Assembly (NCBI RefSeq): GCF_000283155.1
Contig: NW_004454179.1
Span: 7,962,718 to 8,026,717 of the forward strand
DNA from: Ceratotherium simum simum
Lineage: Eukaryota; Chordata; Mammalia; Perissodactyla; Rhinocerotidae
Length of the DNA stretch: 64,000 bases
Direction: 5' to 3'
The position numbers and the translations under genes are program-made. The notes below the pieces were generated by a model. That model did not search any database and was not told the origin of the DNA. It worked only from the letters and a program-made list of their open reading frames with translations. Within the stretch, counting starts at the first letter, position 1, and each line of letters opens with the position of its first letter. Below are positions 43,817 to 54,870 of this stretch, piece after piece.

Positions 43817-44214
43817 TGTATTCGTCTGGTCAGGCTGCCCTAAGAAAATGCCATGGCCTGGGTGGCTTAAACAACAGTTTATTTTCTGACAGTTTTGGAG
43901 ACTGGGAAGTCCAAGATCAAGGTTCTGGCTGACTTGGTTTCTGCTGGGAGCTCTCTTCTTGCCTTGCAGATGGCCACTTTCTTGCTGTGTGCTCACATGA
44001 CCTTTCTTCTGTGTGCGCAGGGGAAGGGGGGGTCTCTCTGGTGTCTCCTCATCCTCTTGTAAGGACACTGATCCCATTAGACTAGAGTTCCCCTTTTATG
44101 ACTTCATTTAACCTTAATTACTTCTGTAAAGGCCCTATCACCAAATGCAGTCACTTTGGGGGTTAGGGCTTCAACAGATGCATTATGGTGGGACCATCCA
44201 CCATCCAGTCCAAC
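43817..44214 (-). mobile_element. MLT1-type solo LTR (ERVL-MaLR), antisense
   Basis: 'tgtattcgtctggtcaggctgcc', 'ggcctgggtggcttaaacaacagtttattttctgacagttttggagactgggaagtccaagatcaagg', 'cttaattacttctgtaaaggccctatc' and 'gggggttagggcttcaacagatgcatt'. Complete reversed MLT1. Confidence 0.93.
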
Positions 44215-45324
44215 CACCACCATCATAGCCATATCCATGTAACCAGTCCCTCTCGCTCTTGGCTTCAGCCATACCTGCCCCCTCTTGGGACAGCTCCCCC
44301 CACCCAGGTATTCCCCTGCCTTCACTCCCTTCCACCGCCTTCCTCCCTTGATTTGGCTCTTAGCACATTGCTGCTCCATAGGAATGTTCTGTGAATGTCT
44401 TTGAACATGCCTTCCCTGGCTGCTTGCCTTGGCCAAGGGAAACCTGGTTTCACAGAAGCTGGATCTGTGAGCCCAGAAAAGGAATTCCCCAGAGCCCTCT
44501 CATACCTGCAGCTTCCCCCTTCTCTGGGATGGTCATGACAATGGCCATCTCAGCATAGGCAGCCCACTGGCTGCATGAAAGGGGGCTCATGATGGTTAAT
44601 GAGGCTCAGGCTGCCAGTCCTCCTGGAGGCTGCTGTCACCCCGAGTCATGCTACAGAGCCCTGGGCTGGCCTCTTCCTGTCGCCAGGACATCATTAGAAA
44701 TGTTAATTATTAATTATCACTAAAAGCTCTTTTTGCTGCATTGCTGTTCTCAATCACTCTCGCTATCTCTCTTTTCCCCCCTTTCTCACTGTAACTGGAT
44801 TCTGGTTCCTGGGTCTCCTGTTTTTCTTTTAGTCCTTTTCCTCTGATCACCTCTCACCTGCAGGCTGGGGAGGTGGGGTATCCTGCGGCAAGGGACAGCC
44901 AGGGAGAGACAACTGGACACATCCTGTTGCTGTGTCATTCTGGCCAGAGGGTCCACTTCCTTCTTTCAAAGCATTGAGGACTCAAGCACAGAATCTGGGC
45001 AAGAATTGGGTTCTGATGTTGTGAAGTATTTTTGGTGAACCTAAGAAACTTCCATGTCTTCCGCCCTTTCTGTACCTTCAGCTCAGGTGCTAAGGCCCAG
45101 TTTTATTGGCAAACTTGGGGAGCCATCTAAAGAGATGTAATTTGAAGGAATCCCGGGAGGGCTCCCTTCACCAAAAATGTCCCCTTCACCCTATTACGGT
45201 GCCACACTTCCACCCTTGGGGAGGCAGCTTGGGAGAGGGGGAGAGCGCTGGAGGAATCAGGTGGCGGCTCAAAGCCCAGAGTGGTCACTACCTGCTCTGA
45301 GAGCTCAGGTCACCTCTTTTCATC

Positions 45325-45560
45325 TCAGGCCATGTAGTTTAATGAAAAGAATAGGGTTTTGGTGTCAGGAGACTTGGATTTGAATCTTTTCTCTGCCATG
45401 TACTTGCTGTGTGGCCTTGGAGAAGTTAGATGATCTCTCTGAGCCTCATCATTAAAACACGGCAATAATCTTTCCCTCTCTAGATTTTTGGGGAATTTAG
45501 TGAGATCATGGTTTCTAGCTCCGAGCCTGATATCTTGAGGGGCTTAATAATGTTCATGTC
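45325..45560 (+). mobile_element. MIR SINE, sense
   Basis: 'tggtgtcaggagacttggatttgaatc', 'ctgccatgtacttgctgtgtggccttggagaag' and 'gatctctctgagcctcatcatt'. Confidence 0.9.
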
Positions 45561-45619
45561 TTATCTATAAAGAAGAGGTGAAGACTCCTGCTCTTCCTAT
45601 GTGACGGGGCTGGGAGGGT

Positions 45620-45815
45620 TAAATTTTTGGGCACTTGCTATGTGTCAGCCACTATTCCATATGCCTTATACATATTAACTCATTTACTCCTCATCGCGGT
45701 TCTGTGATGGAGACAATATTATCATCACTAGTTATGAAGGAGGCAAGTCAGATAAAGAAAATTAAATAACTTGCCTGAGGTCATGTGCTAGTAAGTAGAA
45801 AGGCTAGGAACTTTG
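45620..45815 (-). mobile_element. MIR SINE, antisense
   Basis: 'gcacttgctatgtgtcagccactattcc', 'ttaactcatttactcctcatcgcggttctgtgatgg' and 'aataacttgcctgaggtcatgtgctagtaag'. Confidence 0.88.
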
Positions 45816-45834
45816 TAGGATAGCTTAGGGACTA

Positions 45835-46375
45835 CAACTGTGTTGCCCAATAATGTAGCCACTCGTCACATATGGTTATTGAGCTCTCGATGCGTGGCTA
45901 GTCTGAACTGAGATGTACTTTAATTGTAAATTATAACCCCAATTTCAAAGACAGTACAAAAAGAGAGAGAGAATGTAAAATAGTTTATTAATAATTTTTA
46001 ATATTGATAACATGTTAGAATGGTAGTATTTTGGATATATATTGAGTTAAATAAAATATGTTATTAAAATTAACTTTACCTGTTTTATTTTCCTACTTTT
46101 TTTTGTTCTCCCCAAAGTCCCAGTACCTGGTTGTAAGCTGTTCTAGTTCTTCTATATGAACCGCTGCCACAGCATGGCAATGGACAGACAGGTGGTGTGG
46201 TTCCACGATTGGGAAGCGAACCTGGGCTGCCAAAGTGGTGAGTGCTGAACTTTAACCACTAGGCCATCAGGGCTGGCTCTCTTTTTCCTATTTTTAATGT
46301 GGCTACTAGAAAATTTTAAATGACATACATGGCACGCATTATATTTCTACTGGACTGTGTAGCCTAGAACTGCTG
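45835..46375 (-). mobile_element. MER33 hAT-Charlie element, split by an ERE
   Basis: The left part (to 46096) has 'gttgcccaataatgtagccactcgtcacatatggttattgagc', 'gaactgagatgtactttaattg' and 'aaataaaatatgttattaaaattaactttacctgtttt'. The right part (from 46282) resumes 'tttttaatgtggctactagaaaattttaaatgacat' and 'attatatttctactggactgtg'. Together they match MER33 in reverse, interrupted at 46097-46281. Confidence 0.85.
46097..46281 (-). mobile_element. ERE SINE, antisense, inside MER33 (older copy)
   Basis: 'tctccccaaagtcccagtacctggttgtaagc', 'ccgctgccacagcatggc' and 'ctgaactttaaccactaggccatcagggctggct'. Flanking ttttcctact (46088..46097) and ttttcctatt (46283..46292) are the likely duplication. 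More diverged than the other EREs. Confidence 0.88.
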
Positions 46376-46997
46376 CTCACAACCACCTACTACGTTGTCT
46401 CCAGTAGTGAGGGTTTGTAAATACTGAAGCGCTAGGTAATGACATGATAGGAAAATCACCACCAGCTCCCAAGTACAAGTTCATAGGATTTTGTCAATAT
46501 CAGGAGTCTCCTTACTAAGGCTAGACCTCTCTGAGAGAAAGGATGCTCCAAGCCTTCTCCAGGGCAGCCAAGCAGTGGCCCAGCAGAGACTGAGTCTTTG
46601 ACGTTGAGTCTTTACCCATCTCCCTGCCACCCAAACTGGAGGGAGTGGTGAAAGGAAAGAGAGCTTGTCCAAGACAAATTTTTGCTTCTCAGTTCCGCCC
46701 TAGGGTGGGGTGGGGGCTTACATCTGGGTCAACAGACGTCCCAGCCAGCCGCTTAGAGAGCCCAAGGGTGGGAAGGAAGGCAGGCTCTGCCTGTGCCTGC
46801 TCTCCTCAGGGTAACGGCTGATCTGCTTTGCCTGTAGGTTCTCAGGCAGGTCCTGTGTGAGTCCCCCCAGTGGTAGGGAGCTCGGTGTCCTTGTCTGCCC
46901 CACTGTCGGATACTTCTACTTTTTAGAAAACTCTTCTTTTTACTGAACCTCCCTTTACTTCAATTCCATAAATAACTCCTGGTTCCATTTTCTGGAA

Positions 46998-47200
46998 CTG
47001 TGCTTCTCAAAGTTCCAGAAAATATGGCATGGAGCTCAGTGCCCCCCACCCCAAGACCTACTGAATCAAAATCTCTAGGGGTAGGGCCCAGGAATTTGCA
47101 TCTCTCTCTCTCTCTCTCTTCCTATCCCCTTCCCTTTTCTCTCTCCCCACTCTCCCTCTCTGTGTCTCTCTAACACACACGCACGCGCACACACACACAG
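46998..47200 (+). repeat. MER5-type fragment followed by (CT)n and (AC)n
   Basis: 46998-47100 reads 'ctgtgcttctcaaagttcc', 'gacctactgaatcaaaatctctaggggtagggcccaggaatttgcat' (MER5-type). It then passes directly into (CT)n at 47101-47120 and (AC/GC)n at 47173-47199. Confidence 0.75.
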
Positions 47201-47529
47201 TGTTATAAGAACCAGACCCACAAGCAGGGCTCTCAGCTTGGCATCACAGTGTGATCAGTTGTGACATAGGATGCCAGTAATTTTTCCTAAAAATAAAGTT
47301 GCTAAAATTGCAAATTATTTACTTCTTAAATTAAATTGTGCAGATTCTAGATTACTCCTGTAATAGTGTGGCTTTTACTCACTTACATTCCAACACACTT
47401 TCTTGATTAGAAGAGAAGAGTGTGGTGTTACTGCCACGTGATGGGCACTGTGCACACCCACACCCCATCTTATCTCTGCCCAGGGATGTCAGTGATGGGG
47501 AGAGGGAAGGATGGGGCAACTATTATGCT

Positions 47530-47710
47530 AGTATTGAGCGCATACTCTGTGACCACCAATGTACCAACAACTTTATGTGTATTATTTATCTGACTCTTAC
47601 ACTAATCTTTGGAGGTAGGAATCATTATTAGCTTTAGTTTACAAATGAAGAAACTGAGAAGAGAGGTTAGGTAACTTGCTCAAGGTCACCCAGCTGGCAA
47701 ACAAACCAAC
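47530..47710 (-). mobile_element. MIR SINE, antisense
   Basis: 'attgagcgcatactctgtgacc', 'agtttacaaatgaagaaactgagaagagaggttaggtaacttgctcaaggtcacccagctgg'. Confidence 0.92.
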
Positions 47711-48544
47711 AAACCAGAACAAGGTCTTGAACAGGTAGGTAGGTCTGTCTACCTTGGTAGACTTTGATTGTCCCTTAACTATTGGAGATGGCTGGGGAGA
47801 CTCAGATAATCCTTGTCTAAGGGAATCCTGCCACATCTCCATGAGAGGTCCCCAGAGTTGTGAAACACAGGGAACAAGACAAAGGACAGGTCATTACTCT
47901 TGGGACTCTGGCCCAGTCCCCACTGCAGGGCACCAGGGAGCCACGCTGGACCCTTTGGAGAACTCTTTACCTCAGTGAGGGCAGCCTAGAAACAAAGTCA
48001 GCCTAAAGGCCTATTCTGCCAACTTCTATGCCAAAAAGTCAAAGTCAACCCAACTTTTGGCTTTTAGCATTTCAACTCGAGGAAAGGCCATACTTGCCAG
48101 CAAGAAGTAGATGAAAGCACAAGAGGCCAAGAGCATCTTTGTACACTGTGGGTTTATTTACTCCCCATCCCACTCAGGATGCCCCGGTCAGCACCCTCGG
48201 CCCTGATGGTGTGTACAATGCTCTCCCTCCTGGGGGATGGGAAAGCAGGAAGAGAAGCTGTGACATTTACTCAAGCACCAGACTCCTGCTGGAGGCCAAT
48301 TCACTGTAACTAATGTGACTTTGATTGTTGTGACAATGACAAATTATTGTAAGGTCTTTACTTTCCTGCAAGTATGTGGAGGTCTAAAAATGAGGGTCTT
48401 CCATGGGCATGTGTTGGGCATGTGAACATATCCGTCTCAGGGGTCCCAGCAGATAAACGTAGTTGGGAATGGCTTGTCTGGATGTGTCTGCTGAGGAAGT
48501 CCACACCAGCTTCCACATGACCACTGTCACTTGCTTGAAGCAGC

Positions 48545-49420
48545 ACTCACGTGCCCCTTGATTTGCCCCTTCTCCTGGACCAGTTTCCCTGATCCCTCAA
48601 GCCTTCTTTATGGATCTTTCAGCTCCTGCACCATCTGGCTGCCATTCTCAGGATGTGCTCTGATTTCTCAATGTCCTTCTTACCCTATAATGCCCAGGGC
48701 TGAGCATTGTGCTCCAGACAGGGTCGACCAGTTCTGAGCACACTGAGGCCATGTTATGATCTAGACCAGAGACACTCTGCCTCCCTTAACGTAGCCAAGA
48801 TTGTGTTCACTTTACGTATCATGTATCAACCACGTAACACAGTTGGACTGGGCTGAGCTAGTGGCCAACTTACAGAATAACAAACAAATAGGTCATTTTC
48901 GCATGGACTGCTGCCAAACCAGGTCTACCCCATCCGGTACTCGTGCAATTAATTTTTAACCTAAATGCAGGACTTTGCATTTCTCTCTTCTCATTCCATC
49001 ATGATGGTTTCAGCCCTGTGTTCCTTCCTGTTGAGGTCATTTCTTATTTCCAGTCTGTCATCTGTGGTGGTAACTATGTTTCCCAGCTTTGTGTCTGCTG
49101 CAAACTTGATTAGAACACCTTGTACATCGTCTTCTGAGTCACAGGTAACAATGCCAATGAGGTCAGCACCAAGGACAGAGCTCTATGACATGCCACTAGA
49201 GACCTCCTTTGGGTTGACGCAGAAAAACTAATCGACATTCTTTGACTGTGGTTGCTCATCCAGCTATGACTCCACTTCCTGTCCTCTGACCCAATTCTCA
49301 TTTCCCCATCACATCCTCAAGGGCATCAGGTAAAGCATTTGTCAAATGCCACGCTGAAATCAAGATGCATTGGGTCCATACTGTTGCCTTGATCTGCTGC
49401 CTGAACGAGTGGAATTGTTG
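48545..49420 (-). mobile_element. L3/CR1 LINE with reverse-transcriptase relic, antisense
   Basis: On the minus strand, broken frames retain CR1/L3 RT landmarks. HLDFSVAFDKCF (about 49330-49375) corresponds to the family's YLDFSKAFD block, and 'tagagctctgtccttggtgctgac' (about 49165-49190) to the segment after the VPQGSVLGP block. A degraded 'aagtttgcagcagacacaaagctggg' (49080-49110) is the KFADDTKLG block carrying the catalytic aspartates. The remainder down to about 48545 follows the CR1 3' coding end and 3'UTR ('ctggagcacaatgctcagccctggg'). Stops and frameshifts abound, so it is a Mesozoic-age fossil. Confidence 0.8.
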
Positions 49421-49744
49421 CTGACATGTGATGGGCGAGATATTGACCTGTTTGAGGGGATGGAAAAGAAAAATAAGTGTGTAAATGACTGAGAAGACAG
49501 GGATTCACTGTGGAAAATATAGGGAAGCCCATTTAATGTTGAGGGGCTAGTACCTAAACCTCTCCTACTGGCAAGTGTCATATTGCTCCCCCAAATGTTC
49601 ACATCATTTTCTTATAACAATTTATCATGTATGGTAATTATTGCGTGCATTTTTATCTCTCCCAGGAACCTCTGAATTTTTTTTTCTTTTGCTTAAGCCA
49701 GTTTTATACCTCTTGTTACTAAATGTTTTCAAAAACAAATACCT

Positions 49745-49910
49745 TAAGTCAGAGACTATGTCTTAATCCTTGAATAAGAATATATGAAAAGCACCCAGCA
49801 CAAAGCTTGGCCCATGTAGGAAAATATTAGTTCCCTTTGTGTGCCCATAGCATATACTCAGAGCCTTGTACTCAGCAGGTGCTCGGTAACTGTGTGAATG
49901 GATGCTCACA
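49745..49910 (+). mobile_element. L2 LINE 3' end, sense
   Basis: 'aagtcagagactatgtcttaatcc', 'ccttgtactcagcaggtgctcggtaactgtgtgaatgga' in L2 order. Confidence 0.72.
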
Positions 49911-50699
49911 TGCCTGGATGGCTGTCTCATATCTCCCTGGCATTCAGACTGACCTCGTAAGGGCATGGGAGTGATGACACCAGGAGACCTGGTGCTCAGG
50001 TTTACAGCTGAGGTGAGTCGAATCAGTGCGTGTGTGATTCATGTCAACCAAACCAACTTTACAAGAGGCTGATTGTTAAGCCAGAAGGCAGCATATTGAT
50101 TTACTCTGAGAACAATTGTCTGACCCCACCTGGAGGGGAGAGGCACATGCCTGGCTGGAGAATGTTGACCAAATAGGCTTGATTTGGTGTGGGGGCCGGG
50201 ACAGGGGACCCCAGAAGCAGCAAGAGCAAGAACAGAGGATGAGATCAGCAGCATCTGAGGGAGAGGCCAGGACTCCAAGAGAAGTAAAACTCAGTTGATC
50301 ATCAGTTCTAAGAGTGGGCAAGAGTCTCAGAGTGGGAGACAAGCCAAGAGAGCAGGTGCCAAGTAAGTGCTAGAAAAACTAAGGAGCAAAAGTGGGCATG
50401 CTCTGAGAGAGTCCAGTGCTTTTATGGCAAATGTGCCTGGTATGCCCAAAGTTTGCTCTTACTGGGGCCAGGTGCACGGGGCCGGGGGTGGTTTGGCCCA
50501 ATTGAAAGACCTGGATCTGGGCAGCCTGTTATGACAGTTAAGTGTATCTAAAAACACATTTTTTTCTGCTCCGTATTGGAGAAACACCAATATATCTACA
50601 CTTTTCAAATCCTCCTTTTAAACAAAATCCCTTCCTTTGTTAACCAAACAGCTCTGTTATTACAAAAATGCTTGCTTCATATTCCACAGATCCCTTACA

Positions 50700-51060
50700 T
50701 GGCCAGGATGGGCTTTGTACTCAGGCAGTCTTGGGTTCAAATCCCAGCTCTGCCACTTGTAGCTGTGTGATCTTGGGTAAGTTACTTAGATTTTCCAAGC
50801 CTCAGTTTCCCCATCTGCAAACTGGGAATATAATAATGTCTACCTTATGGTACTGTTGGGAAATCAGACTTGACATATCTGAAATGCATGGCAGGTAGTT
50901 GTAGTAACTGTAGCTATCAGTATTAACTGTGTGACATTGGATGAAACTCACTTAACTCCTCCAAGCCTCATTTTCATCATGAACATAATGGCTGTGAGGA
51001 TCTTGAATGGAAAATATTTTGTAAAGTGCGAAGTACTCAATACATGTAAATATTCTTATT
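50700..51060 (+). mobile_element. Two MIR SINEs in tandem, sense
   Basis: Copy 1, about 50725-50875: 'cttgggttcaaatcccagctctgccacttgtagctgtgtgatcttgggtaagttactt'. Copy 2, about 50925-51058: 'ctgtgtgacattggatgaaactcacttaactcctccaagcctcattttcatc'. Confidence 0.9.
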
Positions 51061-51084
51061 ACTTACAGGTTACTTAGATAGCTT

Positions 51085-51310
51085 AGGAAAGCCTTACTCT
51101 GCCATATAACCACCAAACCCAAAAATGTGCCCTGAGTAAGGATCCAGAGACAGTCTTCAAAGGGGCCTGTGATAACTTTAAAACTGTTTGCAAAATGTTG
51201 TGAGCATCCACATGCAACATAACCTGCTGGGGAGAAAGCCCACTTATTAATTATATTTTCAAAGGGGTCCATAGTCCTTCAAAGGTCAAGAAACACTGCT
51301 CTGGGGTCGT
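51085..51310 (-). mobile_element. hAT-like DNA element (diverged, unassigned)
   Basis: The terminal 'tcaaaggggtccatagtccttcaaaggtcaagaaacactg' looks like the end of a hAT MITE. The rest is too diverged to align by eye. Confidence 0.4.
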
Positions 51311-52267
51311 GAAACTATAGGAAAACTGTAGTTTCCCACTATTGCTGTTAAATCTGGGTGTGTGGAGATCCTTAGTGTGGAGAGAGAAAAGAGTCAACAC
51401 TGGACATCTGGGCAATTCCAGATACAGGTCCGTTTCCCTTGGATGTTTCTTCAGCACTCAGGAACCCGGCGTCCTACCCTGCCAGACCCTGCTTGTTTCT
51501 AGAAGCACTGCACATGAGCCTGAGCTAGCTACTCAGTCAGTCTAAACAGCCCTGCCCATTTGCAAAGGTCTTTCATGTTGGTTGCAGAGGAATTCCAAAC
51601 AAGCCTGCGAGCTCATTTGGAACTATGACCCCCATTTTGTCAAAGGTGAAAAGGGCTCAGAGGTGCTCGGGATGGTGGCCAACAGAGTTGATGTGCAGAG
51701 TGGAATGAGCACTGTGGGCAGTCGGGACAAGAGTTAGAGGGTCTGAGTGGTAACCCAGGCTTCTCCTCTATGTGGCTGATGGAACAGCCTATTTCAAAGG
51801 CTCTGTTTGGCCATGGCAGAGGCTTGGTGAAGAGGCAGACAGCAATTGGGGGTGAGCCCCTTGTCAGATGATGCGTCTGGTCTTGGCCATCTCACTTTCT
51901 CACCCACCCCTGAGGTTGGTGAAGTTTGGTTATGGTCCAATGCCAGCCACCTTTGTGAGAAGATGCCATTATCTCTCCCCCCTTCATTTCTCCCTGAGGC
52001 AGTCACACTTGGGGTCACTCTCTAGACCTAAGGATCTGTGGGAAAGAGGCTTAGACCAGCTTCACTCTAGGCATTGGGGCAAGCCCCCCTTGCTGTCTCA
52101 CTCTTCCTTTGGCTTGTGTGACTTTGTATCCCATAGGAGCATCATGTTCTCAGACCTGAGTTTGGATGTTGAAGAGAATAAATCATCTCCTTTGGTACAA
52201 GGAAAGAGTGTCCCTGCACAGTCCAGACTACTGGGACATGAGTTCAAAGCCCCACCTAGTCGTGGCA

Positions 52268-52490
52268 ATAATAGCTAACACGTAGTGCAGTGCCAAGTAT
52301 TAAACTTGGCATTTAATTCTCCCAACAACCTAACAAATAAATCCTATAATAATCCTATTATAATCCCTTTCTAAGAGAGGGAGAATTTGAAGCATGAGGA
52401 AGGGAAGCAAATGACCTGCCAAAGGTCACACAGCTAGTAAGTGGTGGTGTCAGGATTCAAATCCAGTAAATCTGGCTCCATAATCCATGG
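52268..52490 (-). mobile_element. MIR SINE, antisense
   Basis: 'aatagctaacacgtagtgcagtgccaag', 'catgaggaagggaagcaaatgacctgccaaaggtcacacagctagtaagtggtgg'. Confidence 0.9.
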
Positions 52491-52629
52491 ACTTACCCAC
52501 TGCACCATATTGCCTCTCTAAGAGGAAAGCGCCTTTTCTGGCCCTGCCTCGTTTGTGCACATATCTACATCTGAGTCTTTGCTGGGAAGAGGGGTGCCTT
52601 GGCCAAGGCAGAATTTACAAATTCTTGGT

Positions 52630-52790
52630 TTGAATGGTGTATCTGGCCTCAGTTTCCTCGTTTGTAAAGTGGGGACTGTTCGTGCCCTACTTTCTTACAG
52701 AATTACCGTGTGGATCAAATAAGCCCAGTGCAAAGGCTTTGTAAACACTGAGTATTGCTCAATAAAATGCATTGCCATTATCATTACTGG
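52630..52790 (+). mobile_element. MIR SINE 3' half, sense
   Basis: 'ggcctcagtttcctcgtttgtaaagtggggactgttcg' and 'ggctttgtaaacactgagtattgctcaataaaatg'. Confidence 0.82.
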
Positions 52791-53719
52791 TTGAGCAGCT
52801 CTAAGTGTCCCAGATGCCTGGGGCAATGTGCAGCCTATGATTATGCTGGAGCTGGTGACTAGAGCCCTCTCCAGCTGCTTCTCTAAGGCCTAGCCTCTGC
52901 ATAACCGTTGCCTTTCCCCAGTTTTCCCCCAGAGGAGTTCAGAGGAGGCATTTTGTCCTCCAGCCCAGAACTCAACCCAAATCCGGGAGGAGAAGATGTG
53001 CCAGGACACTGACCTGTTTTGCTAAAGCATTCGCCCAGGTGCCCTGGCCAGCTCCCAACACTGGCAACGAATCATCGCCAGCCTCCACCAGCCCCTTGCT
53101 GCAGTTTACCATCTCGGTTCTCATTTGCCCTCTACCCTATCCTACCCAGGTGCTGCACTGCACTTCTGAGAAGACCAAACTCCAGGTCTGGAGTGCGGAC
53201 ATGGGGTACAGGAAAGAGGAGTGAAGGAGAAAGAAGAATGGGTGGCCTATGTCATGTTTCTAAGGTTGTCCCTTCTTGCTCACTTCTCACTATTTGCAGC
53301 AACAGATTCAATGGAGCATCTGCCTGTGTGGCCAGTAACTCTAATGGCAACGTGAAGGAAGGCTCCAGCTTTTGAGGAGGGCCCACCCTATCCCCAGGCA
53401 TTTCACTCACTTGAAGTTGGTTTGCTTCTGGAGAGAGAAGCGGTTCCTGGTTGGTTGAGGTTTAAGGGGTGGAGAGAGAAAGTAGTTTCAGCAAAGGAGG
53501 GTGCCTGGAGGAGAGGAAGCTGATGACGGCGCAGTAGTTCTAGGAATCAGCCCGGCTGGGAATGGGGAAGGTGAATGGTGGGATTGCTGGGCTCACTGTT
53601 TGCTGGACGGGGTCCAACTTGCAGAGAGATGTGGGGTATCCAAGCAGCACAGAGAAGGACTGGCAGGGGCCCGCCTCAAGGGAAAGACAGATCTGGAAGT
53701 GGGGCTGCAGTGGGTGGGT

Positions 53720-54215
53720 GTCTCATGAGCTCCTCATGTTACAGATGGGGAAACTGAGGCCTGAATAGGTGAAATGGCTTGGCCAGGGTCACACGTGTAG
53801 TGGCGGAGGTAAAACTAGAACTGGGTTCAGCTAGCATCCATCATCCCCTACAGATACAATATAAATAAAAGAGAGAAGAAAAGAAAAAATTCTCTCTTTG
53901 TGATGAGAACTCTTAAGATTTACTCTCTCAACAACTTTCCCATTTGTCATACAGCAGTGTTAGCTATAGTCATCATGCTGTACATTATTACATCCCTAGT
54001 ACTTATTTATCTTATAACTGGAAGTTTGTACCTTTTGACAACCTATATGAGATGATGGAGGTTAGCTGAACCTATTGCGATAATCATTTCACAATATATG
54101 TAAATCAAACCATCACGCTGTATGCATTAAACTTATACAGTGATGGGTGTCAATTATTTCTCAATAAAACTGGAAAAACAAACAAACAAACTAGAGCTGG
54201 GTTTCAAGTCAGACC
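53720..54215 (-). mobile_element. MIR SINE, antisense, split by an L1
   Basis: The left part (53735-53829) reads 'catgttacagatggggaaactgaggcctgaataggtgaaatggcttggccagggtcacacg'. The right part (54188-54215) continues 'gagctgggtttcaagtcagaccc'. An inverted-type L1 lies between. Confidence 0.8.
53830..54187 (+). mobile_element. L1 3' end with 5' inversion (twin-primed)
   Basis: The left segment (to about 54045) is reversed L1 3'UTR ('gatgagaactcttaagatttactctctcaacaac', 'ttatcttataactggaagtttgtacc'). From about 54050 it turns forward ('gagatgatggaggttagctgaacc', 'tgcgataatcatttcacaatatatg', 'caattatttctcaataaaactgg') and ends in an A-rich (AAAC)n tail. The near-repeat aaactagaactgggttca (53812..53829) / aaactagagctgggtttca (54188..54206) is the likely target-site duplication. 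Confidence 0.75.
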
Positions 54216-54224
54216 CGGGAATAA

Positions 54225-54385
54225 CTCCCAGTTCTGATGCTTATTAACTGAGTGACCTTGGACACCTTCCTTAACCCTCTGAGCCTCAATTTTCCCCATC
54301 ACTAAAGTGGGGATGATAACATTGACCTTGCAGGGCTGTTTTGAGGCCTATACGAGATAATCCAGGTAGCGCGCCATCCTTGTCT
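54225..54385 (+). mobile_element. MIR SINE, sense
   Basis: 'ctgatgcttattaactgagtgaccttggacacc', 'aaccctctgagcctcaattttccccatcactaaagtggggatgataac'. Confidence 0.9.
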
Positions 54386-54744
54386 TTTCCACTGCACACA
54401 CTGATCTTCCAGGCTGGGCAGCCTTGGCATTTGAGGGATCCAGAGACTTGAAATATTAATAATCTGGGTCGTTTGGAGGGTGGATTTTGGCGAGTGTTTG
54501 GATAGCAGAGCAGATGCAGTGAACAAGGAACACAGAGGGGTCAGAGATGCAAGAGGGAAACGTGGACCTGCCCCAGTCGCTAGCTGCACTTTCCTTCCTG
54601 CATCTCCTCCCGTGATCACTCTTACTTAGCTATAAAAAGAAGTACATTCATCATTATTTTCTGTTCTTAATGAGGAATACACTATAGCCCCTGATTTTAA
54701 TTTTGAAGTCACATCTCTCTCTGTCATTTATTCAATACTCATTC

Positions 54745-54870
54745 ATTCAGTAAGTATTTATTGAGCATCTACTCTATGCCAGTCATTGTGCCAGGAGTTG
54801 GAGATACAGTAGTGAACAAAGCAGTTTAAATTCCCTGCCCACGTGGAACTTATACTCTAGTGGGGTGATT
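54745..54870 (-). mobile_element. L2 LINE 3' end, antisense
   Basis: 'tcattcagtaagtatttattgagcatctactctatgccagtcattgtgccaggagttgg' and 'ccctgcccacgtggaacttatactctagtgggg'. Confidence 0.9.
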
